From the NCBI RefSeq assembly GCF_002078015.1, contig NZ_LWBP01000145.1:62001-126000 (forward strand): 64,000 nucleotides of DNA. The letters run 5' to 3'. A model generated the notes under the pieces. That model was not told the origin of the DNA. It did no database searches and saw only the letters and a list, made by a program, of their open reading frames with translations. The first letter of the stretch is position 1; every line of letters starts with the position of its first letter. A program made the translations under genes and the position numbers. The DNA is from Niastella populi (GTDB lineage: Bacteria > Bacteroidota > Bacteroidia > Chitinophagales > Chitinophagaceae). This document shows positions 16,795 through 26,002 of this stretch, piece by piece.

Positions 16795-18810
16795 ATGTTT
16801 AAGCATATATTAATAATCGCCGGTTTAGGAATGGCTTCAGCCTGTGCCAATGCGCAGGCAACCAATTTTAAACGGGTGGCCGAGCAGTTCTATGCCAAAG
16901 GCGATTATTATTCAGCCGCACATTATTTTGAAAAGTACCTGAGCGGAAAAACGCCTTCCCATTCCGGCTACAATGCCTATGTTGTGCAGAAGCAGGGCGC
17001 TGCATTGATCAACCCCAATGATCTGGGCGGGCTCGACGGCAACCTGTTATACCATATGGGGGATTGTTATTACAATCTGAACGACTATATCCATGCCGAA
17101 CAATGGTATAAATTATTGCTGAAGAAAGATTCAACCACGTTCCCGCTGGCACGTTACTATTACGGTATTTGCCTGCGTGCAAACGGTAACTATCCTATTG
17201 CGCAACAGGAATTGAACAAGTTCATTAAGGAAAATAATGTAGGCGACATCTATACCAAAGCGGCCCAGCAGGAGATCGATAACTGTACTTTTATTCAACA
17301 GCAGTTGTCGAATGGCCCAACAGGTATCAAGATCGAACGGCTTAATAACAATATCAATAAAGAAGGCGCCAATTATGCAGCCAGCTGGTTAAACAGCAAC
17401 ACCCTGGCGTTCACTTCAACCCGTGCTGAAGGTTATAGTAACGCCCTGTACAGCGCCGCTTTACAGGACGGCGGTTTTGGCAAAGTGGAAAAGATAAACG
17501 TGGCGGCTCCCCGCAATACGCACCTTGGCACGCCGGCCTTTACACCCGATGGCTCAAAAATGTTCTTTACCAGCTGGATGGTGAAAAACGGGAAAAAAAT
17601 ATCGGCTATCTACATGAGTGAGCGCAATGGCGAACGCTGGAGCGAACCGGTGGTTATCGATGGCAAACTCAGCGAACAATCGTTCAACTCCCGCCAACCC
17701 CAGGTTACCCCCGATGGTAAATATCTGTTATTTTCCAGCGACCGTTCAGACGGTATTGGCGGTTTTGACATCTGGTATGCCACGCTCGACAGCAAGGGAA
17801 TGCCCACACAAATAACCAATATGGGCCCGGCCATCAATACCACGGGCAATGAAGAAGCGCCGTTCTACCATGGCGGCAGCCAGTCGCTGGTTTTTGCTTC
17901 CAACGGAAGAACCGGTATGGGCGGCTTCGACCTGTATTCTTCTACCGGCTATTTTTCGGGTTCCTGGACGGTAGCGCTGAACCTTGGCTACCCGGTGAAT
18001 TCGGAAAAGGACGACATCTATTTCGTAGGACGGGGTAAAGGCCTGCTCGAGGATGCATTGATAAGCAGCGACCGCTTCTCCTTATGCTGTCTTGAATTGT
18101 TCTCAGTGACCAAGAACTACCACCAGGTATTTACGGGTGTGGTGCTGGATTGTGATACCAAACAACCGCTCGAAGGCGCTATTGTAACCGCCAAAGACCC
18201 GCGTGGCAATGACGTGGCAACTATAAAAACACAGGCGGGCGGGCGGTATACCATTCAAACCGACGCCGGGATAGCCCTGCAGATCAGCGGCGCTCAGGAT
18301 GATTACCAGAGCGGCCTGCTCATGGCCTACCCTTCAAAAGGGGATACGGTACATGCCCAGGAGCTATGTTTGACCAAAAAGCCCGATCCGTTTAAAAATA
18401 AGACGGAGGTTACCTACCAGATCGTGTTCGAGTTGAAAACCGAGATCGCGAAGGAATCGTATCCGTACCTCGATCTGATAGCTGCCTATCTGAAAGCCAA
18501 CCCGGCCGTGGTGCTTGAAATAAATGTGCATACAGATGGTTTGGGATCGGTTAAATCGAACGAGTTCCTGTCGAAAGGCCGGGCCAATGCCTGCGCCGAA
18601 TACCTGATAACAGCCGGTGTATCGCCAAGGCAGCTGTCGCCAAGAGGTTTTGGCGAATGTTGCCCGATAGAGAAAGAAACAACGCCTGATGGAAAGGATA
18701 TCCCTGAAGCCCGCGAGAAGAACCGGCGCGTTGTGTTCAAGATGATCAATGATGGAACCCCGGCCAACAATGGTACTCCGATCATCAATGGCGAGCAGAG
18801 GACCAACTAA
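16795..18810 (+). CDS. OmpA-family protein with TPR, PD40 propeller and carboxypeptidase-like domains
   Basis: 671 residues with a signal peptide (LGMASACANAQA). Order: TPR-like repeats to about residue 160 (AEQFYAKGDYYSAAHYFEKYL, HMGDCYYNLNDYIHAEQWY); WD40/PD40 beta-propeller strands (TPDGSKMFFTS, TPDGKYLLFSSDRSDGIGGFDIW, GRTGMGGFDLY); a CarboxypepD_reg domain near 450-520 (FTGVVLDCDTKQPLEGAIV); and a C-terminal OmpA domain that binds peptidoglycan (NVHTDGLGSVKSNEFLSKGR, EKNRRVVFKM). This is the PorE-like layout that anchors T9SS/gliding machinery to the cell wall. The last 20 or so residues are low-complexity. Third gene of the T9SS block. Confidence 0.87.
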   Translation: MFKHILIIAGLGMASACANAQATNFKRVAEQFYAKGDYYSAAHYFEKYLSGKTPSHSGYNAYVVQKQGAALINPNDLGGLDGNLLYHMGDCYYNLNDYIHAEQWYKLLLKKDSTTFPLARYYYGICLRANGNYPIAQQELNKFIKENNVGDIYTKAAQQEIDNCTFIQQQLSNGPTGIKIERLNNNINKEGANYAASWLNSNTLAFTSTRAEGYSNALYSAALQDGGFGKVEKINVAAPRNTHLGTPAFTPDGSKMFFTSWMVKNGKKISAIYMSERNGERWSEPVVIDGKLSEQSFNSRQPQVTPDGKYLLFSSDRSDGIGGFDIWYATLDSKGMPTQITNMGPAINTTGNEEAPFYHGGSQSLVFASNGRTGMGGFDLYSSTGYFSGSWTVALNLGYPVNSEKDDIYFVGRGKGLLEDALISSDRFSLCCLELFSVTKNYHQVFTGVVLDCDTKQPLEGAIVTAKDPRGNDVATIKTQAGGRYTIQTDAGIALQISGAQDDYQSGLLMAYPSKGDTVHAQELCLTKKPDPFKNKTEVTYQIVFELKTEIAKESYPYLDLIAAYLKANPAVVLEINVHTDGLGSVKSNEFLSKGRANACAEYLITAGVSPRQLSPRGFGECCPIEKETTPDGKDIPEAREKNRRVVFKMINDGTPANNGTPIINGEQRTN

Positions 18811-19244
18811 GCCCGACAAACGGTGACCCATGATCGGTGATCTGCCCCCTTTTAGATCGATGAACCGGCTGCAATGCCGGTTGGCCCTCCAAATATTACC
18901 GCGCCCTCGGGTAAATTTTGACTAGCGGAAAAGCACTATAATTAAAAGCCCCCGGATTTCGGCAAGTTCGAATGGTCCGGGGGCCTTATTTTTACGCTGG
19001 AAATCCCGGTTTTTCCCGTTAAATTTAATGCAGCCATTGTAGCTTCAAAAAACGGGCTGGCAGCTGTTGCAGGCGCCGGCCGGAAGGTTATCGCTATTTG
19101 TTTCGGAATAGCCGCGCAATCCGGGTTATTTCATATTAAAATCCATACAGTTTAAAAATCCTTAAATTGCAATAATACCCAGCCTTTAAGGAGTTTTTTA
19201 CGTATACGCTTAGTGATCATCTACATAATCAAAATTTACATTTT
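18811..19244. other. Gap between T9SS block and small lipoprotein
   Basis: Holds an intrinsic terminator (18948-18991) and then about 250 bases with no open frame of note. I see no other structure. Confidence 0.5.
18948..18991 (+). terminator. Intrinsic terminator after the T9SS block
   Basis: GCCCCCGGA (18948-18956) pairs with TCCGGGGGC (18976-18984), followed by CTTATTTTTA. Confidence 0.75.
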
Positions 19245-19775
19245 ATGAAACAAGTTTTCTCAGTCCTCTCTGTTACCTGTGTGGCGTTCTTCACGATCTT
19301 TTTGTCAACGACCAACGTAGGCTGTAAAAAGGGCGATGATGGTGCCAAGGGTGATACCGGAACGGCTAATGTTATGTTCTCAGGTTGGCTTAACGTTAAA
19401 TTTCAGCCACAAACAAATAACGATGGTGATACAGTGGTATGGACAGCTGAAATCGATGCTCCCAAATTAACTAAAGCAATACTGGATTCAGGTACCGTAA
19501 AAGTATATTTAAACATAGGTACCGCTGCTTCTCAGACTGTTTTTCCTTTGCCTATTGCAGATTTCTACTATGCAGCCGCTTATATTGAAAGTCTGAATCT
19601 TTATTATACGCCAGGAAAAATTACGATGTATGCATCACAGGACGCAAGTACAGAAACTGTAGCTGGTCAAACATACTATCAATTCCGCTATGTTATTATT
19701 CCGGGTGGTGTGCCAGCTGGGCGTATGGGAACCGATTACCAGGCTGTTAAGGATTATTACAAAATTCCAGACTGA
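19245..19775 (+). CDS. Small exported protein, probable lipoprotein
   Basis: 176 residues. A hydrophobic N-terminus ends in TTNVGCKKGDD; the Cys may be lipidated although the residue at -3 is unusual. It is followed by a short collagen-like stretch GDDGAKGDTGTANV, as in many Bacteroidota cell-surface lipoproteins. The rest is beta-rich (VMFSGWLNVKFQ, WTAEIDAPKLTKAILDSGTVKVYLN) and not recognised. Flanked by terminator-like hairpins on both sides, so it is probably monocistronic. Confidence 0.7.
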   Translation: MKQVFSVLSVTCVAFFTIFLSTTNVGCKKGDDGAKGDTGTANVMFSGWLNVKFQPQTNNDGDTVVWTAEIDAPKLTKAILDSGTVKVYLNIGTAASQTVFPLPIADFYYAAAYIESLNLYYTPGKITMYASQDASTETVAGQTYYQFRYVIIPGGVPAGRMGTDYQAVKDYYKIPD

Positions 19776-19898
19776 GAAAACTATAAACTGCAGAAATCAT
19801 TATAGGTGATTCTGATAACCCCATAGAACGCTTTCCCGGGAAAACCGGGTTGAAAGTTTTACCGTATTTATTTCTACATAGAGATCTTATATTAACCT

Positions 19899-19931
19899 GC
19901 GGGCCTGTGCATTTTTCAATGCGCAGGCCCG
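19899..19931. terminator. Hairpin after the small lipoprotein
   Basis: GGGCCTGTGCAT (19901-19912) pairs with ATGCGCAGGCCC (19919-19930). No long T tract follows on the plus strand. Confidence 0.5.
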
Positions 19932-20009
19932 GCCGGTTACTTTGAATATTCGATTCCCAGGATCCGTAAGAACGTTAACCTATTCTTCAGTAATCAAAAT
20001 CTAATTGCT

Positions 20010-23000
20010 ATGCGTTTTAAACAAAACGCTTCTGAGGCAAAAGCTCTACAAACAACCTGCAAAAAACTGTTGTTGTTGGTATTTGTAGCTGGTTGTTTGC
20101 CTGTCACAACCCACGCATTCAATATTTTCAACCATATAAAGGATACGCCATTTTTCCAGGATACCACCCTCGTAAGAGGTAAGGTCAGCGGCTCGGAGGA
20201 AGGCAGTGTATTGCCCCAGGTATCTGTACAGAACCTGGTGAGTGGCAGAGGTGCCTTTACCAATACTTCGGGTGAATTTGCCATAGGAGCAAAACGGGGC
20301 GATAGTCTCCGTTTTACCTATACCGGGAAAGCACCCCAAACCGTCATTTACCGCGGCGAGAAGTTTTTAGACGTGCATTTGTCCGAAGGCGGCCGGGCCC
20401 TCTCGGAAGTGATCGTAACCGGTTTCCAGACCATCGAAAAAAAGAAATTCGCCGGTTCCGCCGCTACCGTAAAAATGGATGATGCCAAACTGAACGGTCA
20501 AACCGATATCAGCCGCATGCTCGAAGGCCGCGCTGCCGGGGTTTCGGTACAGAACGTATCGGGCACCTTTGGTACGGCGCCTAAAGTGCGGGTGCGCGGC
20601 GCCACCTCCATCAACGGCGACAACAAACCCTTGTGGGTGGTTGACGGCGTGGTGCTCGAGGATATCGTAAACATTTCGAACGACCAGCTGTCGAGCGGCG
20701 ACCCTACCACTTTGTTAGGTTCTGCCGTAGCCGGTTTGAACGCCAACGATATTGAAAGCTTCGACATTTTGAAGGATGCATCAGCCGCCGCCCTCTATGG
20801 CGCAAGGGCCATGAACGGGGTAGTGGTGATCACTACCAAAAAAGGCCGCGCCGGAAAACCCAATGTAAATTATATCGGCAATTTCAGCACTTACCTGAAA
20901 CCTACCTATGCCGATTTCAATATTATGAACTCCGCCCAGCAGATGTCGGTACTTGCCGAGCTGGAACGTAAAGGCAGTCTCAATGCCAACATCCTCGACC
21001 GGCAGGATAATGGCGTATATGGCAAAATGTACGAGTTGCTGAACCAGGTAAACCCCGACGGTTCATTCGTACTGCAAAATACGACCGAAGCCAAAAAGGC
21101 TTTTTTGATCCGGTATGGCCGGGCCAATACCGACTGGTTCGACCTGCTTTTCCGCAATAACTTCCTGCAGGAACATTCTTTAAGTATTTCTTCGGGTACC
21201 GACCGTTCACAATCGTATTTTTCTACCAGCTACTTTGGCGATAACGGCTGGACGATCGCCGATAAGGTGAGCCGGTACACCCTCAACTTCCGCAATAATT
21301 ATAGATTTAACGATAAACTGTCTGCCGATTTTACCACCGTAGGATCGGTTCGCCAGCAAAAAGCGCCCGGCGCCCTTTCGCGCAACAGCAACCCGGTCGA
21401 TGGCAGCTATGACCGCGATTTCGATATCAATCCATTCAGCTATGCCCTTAATTCAAGCCGCACCTTAACGGCTTTCGATGAACAGGGTAACCGTGAATAT
21501 TTCCGCCGCAATTTTGCGCCGTTCAATATTCTCACCGAACTGGAGAATAACTATTTAGACCTTAAAGTGATCGACCTTCGCTTGCAGGGCAGCCTTAACT
21601 ACAAGATCACACCCGAACTGCGGTATGAATTTGTAGGCGCCCTGCGCTTCGTGAAATCGAGCCGCGAGCACCAGATCACCGAATCGTCGAACATGGCCAA
21701 TGCGTACCGCTCGGCAAATACATCAACTATCAGAGCGAACAATAGGTTCCTGTACCGCGATCCTGAAAATCCCGATGCAGAACCGGTAGTGGTGTTGCCC
21801 TATGGCGGTTTCTATAACCGTACCGAAGACCAGCTGCTTAGCTACGATTTCCGCAACACCCTGAACTATACCAAAGAGATCAACGAACTGCATAGCATCA
21901 GCGCGTTGATCGGTCAGCAGGTAAAGTATGCCGACAGGCAGAACTTCAACAATACCGGTTATGGATACCAGTACGAGAACGGGGGTGTACCATTTATCGA
22001 CTACCGCGTGTTGAAGCAAACCATCGAGCTGAACTTCCCTTATTATGGCATGTCGAAAGACTTTGACCGTTTTGTGGCCTTCTACGGTTCGGGTACCTAT
22101 ACTTATAATTCAAGATATAACTTAACCGGAACCGTACGGTACGATGGTTCAAACAGGCTGGGCCGGTCGCGGCAGGCCCGCTGGCTGCCCACCTGGAGCG
22201 TAGCCGGATCATGGAACGTAGAGCAGGAAAACTTTATGAGCAGTGTCGGTTGGGTGGATGCCCTTACCGTTCGCGCCAGCTATGGTTTAACTGCCAGCAT
22301 GGGACCCGCCACCAACTCGAACATCGTATTGAAGAACATCAATACCAACAGAACTTATTTAACAGAAAGGGAATCGGTTATTCAACTGGCCAACCTCGAA
22401 AATTCTGAGCTTACCTGGGAAAAATTGTATACCGCTAACGTAGGTATCGATGCCACTATGCTGAACAGGCGGTTGAATTTCAGTTTGGATGCTTACCATC
22501 GCAACAGCTTCGACCTCATTAGCCTGGTTAAAACTTCAGGCGTGGGCGGTGAGCCATACAAAGCGGCCAACTATGCCGATATGGAATCGCAGGGTATTGA
22601 ATTGCTGGTAGGTTATGTACTGGTAAATAACAAAAAGTTCAAATGGCGTACCAATATCACCGCCGGTTACAATACCAATAAGATCACCAACGCCCGCAAC
22701 GAGCCCCTTATCTGGGACCTGGTTGCTGCCGAAGGCGGAAACAAACAGGGTTATCCCGTACGCAGCCTGTTCTCGATCAACTTCAAAGGGTTGGAACATT
22801 TTACCGGTATACCGCAGTTTGTTGATGAAACCGGTAAGATCGCCAATAACGTATACCTGCAGGACCAGAACACCAGCTACCTGGTGTATGAAGGTCCCGT
22901 TGATCCCAGGCTCACCGGCGGCTGGCTGAACAGCTTTAGCTATAAAAATTTTACCCTGAGCGTATTCATTACTTATCAGGCCGGAAATAAGATCAGGTTA

Positions 23001-23417
23001 TATCCTGCATTCAGGAACAGCTATTCTGATCTCGACGCTATGCCGAAAGAGTTCTATGACCGCTGGACGATGCCCGGCGATGAGAAGTTCACTTCGGTGC
23101 CTTCGATCCTCGGCGCTTTCGAGCAGTCGCGGTTAGGCGGTAACACACCTTATAACAATTACAACTACTCAACTGAGCGTATAGCCAGGGGAGATATGGT
23201 GAGGTTGAAGAATATTTCGTTCACCTGGCAGGTGCCGGCCGCTATCATTAAAAGGATAGGCATGAACAGCCTGGCATTGCAGGCCGTTTCGAACAACACC
23301 TGGCTCATTTATTCAGATAAAAAGTTAAAAGGGCAGGACCCCGAGTTCTTCAATACCGGTGGTGTTGCTCAACCCGTTCAAAAACAGTTCACATTTTCAT
23401 TGAAAATGGGGCTATAA
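20010..23417 (+). CDS. SusC/RagA family TonB-dependent outer-membrane transporter
   Basis: 1135 residues. Signal region, then a CarboxypepD_reg-like domain (residues 57-130: VRGKVSGSEEGSVLPQVSVQ) and the SusC-type TonB/plug transition SEVIVTGFQTIEKKKFAG. The plug domain carries GRAAGVSVQNVSGTFGTAPKVRVRGATS, in adjoining pieces, and the SusC signature ASAAALYGARAMNGVVVITTKKG. A long beta-barrel follows to residue 1135. It imports a bulky substrate across the outer membrane with energy from TonB. The next genes are SusD, a zinc metallohydrolase lipoprotein and a DUF4302 lipoprotein. No glycoside hydrolase is present, so the substrate is probably not a polysaccharide. Confidence 0.95.
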   Translation: MRFKQNASEAKALQTTCKKLLLLVFVAGCLPVTTHAFNIFNHIKDTPFFQDTTLVRGKVSGSEEGSVLPQVSVQNLVSGRGAFTNTSGEFAIGAKRGDSLRFTYTGKAPQTVIYRGEKFLDVHLSEGGRALSEVIVTGFQTIEKKKFAGSAATVKMDDAKLNGQTDISRMLEGRAAGVSVQNVSGTFGTAPKVRVRGATSINGDNKPLWVVDGVVLEDIVNISNDQLSSGDPTTLLGSAVAGLNANDIESFDILKDASAAALYGARAMNGVVVITTKKGRAGKPNVNYIGNFSTYLKPTYADFNIMNSAQQMSVLAELERKGSLNANILDRQDNGVYGKMYELLNQVNPDGSFVLQNTTEAKKAFLIRYGRANTDWFDLLFRNNFLQEHSLSISSGTDRSQSYFSTSYFGDNGWTIADKVSRYTLNFRNNYRFNDKLSADFTTVGSVRQQKAPGALSRNSNPVDGSYDRDFDINPFSYALNSSRTLTAFDEQGNREYFRRNFAPFNILTELENNYLDLKVIDLRLQGSLNYKITPELRYEFVGALRFVKSSREHQITESSNMANAYRSANTSTIRANNRFLYRDPENPDAEPVVVLPYGGFYNRTEDQLLSYDFRNTLNYTKEINELHSISALIGQQVKYADRQNFNNTGYGYQYENGGVPFIDYRVLKQTIELNFPYYGMSKDFDRFVAFYGSGTYTYNSRYNLTGTVRYDGSNRLGRSRQARWLPTWSVAGSWNVEQENFMSSVGWVDALTVRASYGLTASMGPATNSNIVLKNINTNRTYLTERESVIQLANLENSELTWEKLYTANVGIDATMLNRRLNFSLDAYHRNSFDLISLVKTSGVGGEPYKAANYADMESQGIELLVGYVLVNNKKFKWRTNITAGYNTNKITNARNEPLIWDLVAAEGGNKQGYPVRSLFSINFKGLEHFTGIPQFVDETGKIANNVYLQDQNTSYLVYEGPVDPRLTGGWLNSFSYKNFTLSVFITYQAGNKIRLYPAFRNSYSDLDAMPKEFYDRWTMPGDEKFTSVPSILGAFEQSRLGGNTPYNNYNYSTERIARGDMVRLKNISFTWQVPAAIIKRIGMNSLALQAVSNNTWLIYSDKKLKGQDPEFFNTGGVAQPVQKQFTFSLKMGL

Positions 23418-23505
23418 GAGTTGTTGAGTTCATGAGTTGTTAAGATCATCTGATTGCCCAATAACTCACAACTAAATAACTGAACAACTGAATAACTAAA
23501 GAATT
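23417..23505. repeat. GAGTTGTT / AACTGAATAACT words between SusC and SusD
   Basis: Left words GAGTTGTTGAGTTCATGAG and mirrored right words AACTGAACAACTGAATAAC fill the gap between the two genes. Same family as 3973-4071. Confidence 0.65.
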
Positions 23506-23518
23506 ACAATTTGCGACC

Positions 23519-24982
23519 ATGTACAAACAAATAACATATTTTTCTTTATACGCCTTGCTGTTCACCGCAGCAGGATGTAAAAAGTTCCTCGATAAAAACC
23601 CTGATAACCGGGCTGCGCTTACAACGCCCGAACAGGTATCGCAGTTGCTGGGTACTGCTTATCCCCAGGCAAACTATATGGCCTTTACCGAATCCATATC
23701 GGATAACGTAACCGATAAAGGCACGGGCGTGCAGGATAAAACCAATGTCGATCCTTATTTCTTTCGCGATGTAACCGATAACCAGCAGGATTCTCCGGAG
23801 TTTTACTGGAACGCCTGTTATACGGCTATTGCCGCTGCCAACCAGGCGCTGGAAGCCATAGCCAACGCAGGGGCCGACAGCACCGGATACACCGCGCAGA
23901 AAGGGGAGGCGCTGGTATGCCGGGCATATGCACATTTTATGCTCGTAACCTTCTTTGCAAAAGTGTATGATCCTTCAACGGCAAGCACCGATCTGGGCAT
24001 TCCTTATGTAACCACTCCCGAGAAAGTGGTGTTCAAACAATACGATCGCAAAACGGTAGCATACGTTTATCAAATGATAGAGCAGGACCTTACGACAGGT
24101 TTACCGCTTATCGATGATACGAAGTACACTATACCGCGTTATCACTTTACCAAAGCGGCGGCCAACGCCTTTGCTTCCCGTTTCTATTTGTTCAAAGGTG
24201 ATTTTGCCAAAGTGCTCAATCATGCCAACGCGGTATTTGCAGCCGGTAATATAACCTCCATGCTGCGCCCCTGGAACACTACCTACCGCACTATGACGCC
24301 GCAGGAACTGTTTGCGGTTTATCAAAAAGCTACCGAAACGGCCAACCTGTTGTTGTGTGAAACCGCTTCTTTATGGGGCCGCAATTATTACACTGTTCGC
24401 TATGGAATGAATTCTGAAATACGTGATGAGATCTTCAGCCAGAATGTAACTGGCGGCGAGTGGGCTTTTTCTTACCAAACCTATACCGCCGGTACCAATA
24501 ACTATGTAATACCGAAGATCAACGAGTATTTTGTGCGTAACTCGGTAAATGCCAATATCGGTTTGCCGTACGTGATGGTGCCTTTGTTCACTACCGAAGA
24601 AGTATTGTTCAACCGTATAGAAGCGAACATTTATCTGAACAACAGTAATGCTAATGCCGCCATTGCCGACCTGAACACCTATGCAAGTACCCGTATTGTT
24701 AACTATAATGCTGCCACCCATAGCATAACGCCCACCAGGTTGCAGGGGTATTATGGTTCAGCCAATGTAAGGCTAAATGCCCTGAATGCACTGCTCGATT
24801 TTAAACGGGCCGAATATGTGCAGGAAGGTATGCGCTGGTTCGATATTTTAAGGTATGAAATAGGGGTTGTTCATACAACTACCGATGGTCAAACCCTTAC
24901 GCTGCCAGGGAACTCATTACAACGGGTATTCCAGTTGCCGGAATCGGTTAGCCAATCGGGAATGCAGTTAAACCCGAGATAA
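23519..24982 (+). CDS. SusD/RagB family nutrient-binding lipoprotein
   Basis: 487 residues. Lipobox LFTAAGC places the anchor at Cys20; KKFLDKNPDNRAALTTPEQ is the typical SusD start. SusD TPR-like segments follow (YTAIAAANQALEAIA, AQKGEALVCRAYAHFMLVTFFAKVY) and the C-terminal block LLDFKRAEYVQEGMRWFDILRYEI near residues 425-448, in adjoining pieces. It forms the lid over the SusC barrel on the cell surface and captures the substrate. About 100 bp after SusC, in one transcript with the next two genes. Confidence 0.93.
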   Translation: MYKQITYFSLYALLFTAAGCKKFLDKNPDNRAALTTPEQVSQLLGTAYPQANYMAFTESISDNVTDKGTGVQDKTNVDPYFFRDVTDNQQDSPEFYWNACYTAIAAANQALEAIANAGADSTGYTAQKGEALVCRAYAHFMLVTFFAKVYDPSTASTDLGIPYVTTPEKVVFKQYDRKTVAYVYQMIEQDLTTGLPLIDDTKYTIPRYHFTKAAANAFASRFYLFKGDFAKVLNHANAVFAAGNITSMLRPWNTTYRTMTPQELFAVYQKATETANLLLCETASLWGRNYYTVRYGMNSEIRDEIFSQNVTGGEWAFSYQTYTAGTNNYVIPKINEYFVRNSVNANIGLPYVMVPLFTTEEVLFNRIEANIYLNNSNANAAIADLNTYASTRIVNYNAATHSITPTRLQGYYGSANVRLNALNALLDFKRAEYVQEGMRWFDILRYEIGVVHTTTDGQTLTLPGNSLQRVFQLPESVSQSGMQLNPR

Positions 24983-25055
24983 AAAAGGGAATCTGAAGAA
25001 TTCGGATGTGGAATTTGGAAGTATTTGAAAAAGAAGGAAAGTCCGAAAAGCGATA

Positions 25056-25088
25056 ACCACAAACAATAAACCACAAACAATAAACTGA
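25056..25088. repeat. ACCACAAACAATAAACC words
   Basis: Two copies of ACCACAAACAATAAAC in the gap before the zinc hydrolase gene. Same family as 29822-29980 and 32104-32245. Confidence 0.6.
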
Positions 25089-25096
25089 TTCTTAAA

Positions 25097-25972
25097 ATGA
25101 GGAGCATCAAAATATATTTATGTATCATTTTGCTGGCAGCAGCCTGTAAAAAGGAAGATGACCTTGGCGATGTGAGCGCGATACCCGGTTTGGGTGGTGA
25201 TACCTGGGCGCCTACCGCCATCGATAATTACATCAAAACCAACTTTACCGATCCTTTTAATGTTGCTGCCAAGTATAAATGGGACCAGGGCGAACTCGAT
25301 TTCGACAAAACCCTTACGCCGCCCAGGGAGGAAAAGATCATTCCGGTGCTGGATGCCATTAAAAAAGTGTGGATCGATAACTATGTGGCCGAAGCAGGAA
25401 AAACGTTCATGCAGAAATATATTCCCAAGTTCTTTGTGCTGGTAGGCAGCGCCAACTGGAACCTCGACGGTACCATTACCCTTGGTACTGCCGAAGGCGG
25501 CCGCCGCATAGTATTGTATGTACTGAATGATTTCAGAATAAAAGGCATGCCTGGCTATGTTCAAAGCGATTCGGTGAATATAAAAATGATGTTCCATACC
25601 ATCGAGCACGAGTTTGCCCACATCCTGCACCAGACGGTATTGTACCCTGAAGATTTCAGACGCATTTCCGTAGGCGGTTATACTTCCAACTGGAACAATG
25701 TTCTGGATGCGGAGGCCAATGAAAGAGGTTTTATTACAGCATATGCGATGTCGGCCGCCGATGAGGATTTTGTGGAAATGATCTCGATAATGCTTTCGGA
25801 AGGCAAAGCCGGGTATGAAGCCATCGTGAATAATATTGCCAGCGCAGAAGCAAGAAGCAAGCTGCGCGAGAAAGAGGCTATTGTGGTGAATTATTTCAAA
25901 GATGTGTGGGGCATCAATTTCGCCAGTTTACAAACCCGCACCCGTAACTCGATCAACGCATTGATCAAATAA
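25097..25972 (+). CDS. Substrate import-associated zinc metallohydrolase lipoprotein
   Basis: 291 residues. Lipobox ILLAAAC with Cys17. The zinc motif HEFAH lies at residues 171-175 with a further His178 (HEFAHILHQ). The family (TIGR04549-like, HExxH lipoproteins found with SusC/SusD pairs) is predicted to process a substrate at the cell surface before or during import; the substrate class has not been established as far as I know. Fits the third position of the SusC-SusD locus. A peptide or protein substrate is an inference from the gluzincin-like motif. Confidence 0.85.
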   Translation: MRSIKIYLCIILLAAACKKEDDLGDVSAIPGLGGDTWAPTAIDNYIKTNFTDPFNVAAKYKWDQGELDFDKTLTPPREEKIIPVLDAIKKVWIDNYVAEAGKTFMQKYIPKFFVLVGSANWNLDGTITLGTAEGGRRIVLYVLNDFRIKGMPGYVQSDSVNIKMMFHTIEHEFAHILHQTVLYPEDFRRISVGGYTSNWNNVLDAEANERGFITAYAMSAADEDFVEMISIMLSEGKAGYEAIVNNIASAEARSKLREKEAIVVNYFKDVWGINFASLQTRTRNSINALIK

Positions 25973-26002
25973 GTTATAAGTTATAAGTAATAAGTTATAA
26001 GT
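25973..26002. repeat. ATAAGTT words exactly filling an intergenic gap
   Basis: AAGTTATAAGTTATAAG and TAATAAGTTATAAGT fill every base between the stop codon ending at 25972 and the ATG at 26003. Confidence 0.7.

Noticed and set aside
18948-18991. tRNA-like GTTCGAAT next to an acceptor-like GCCCCCGG/CCGGGGGC stem
   Set aside because: The whole structure is only about 40 bases, lacks D and anticodon arms and has a T tract; it is a terminator.
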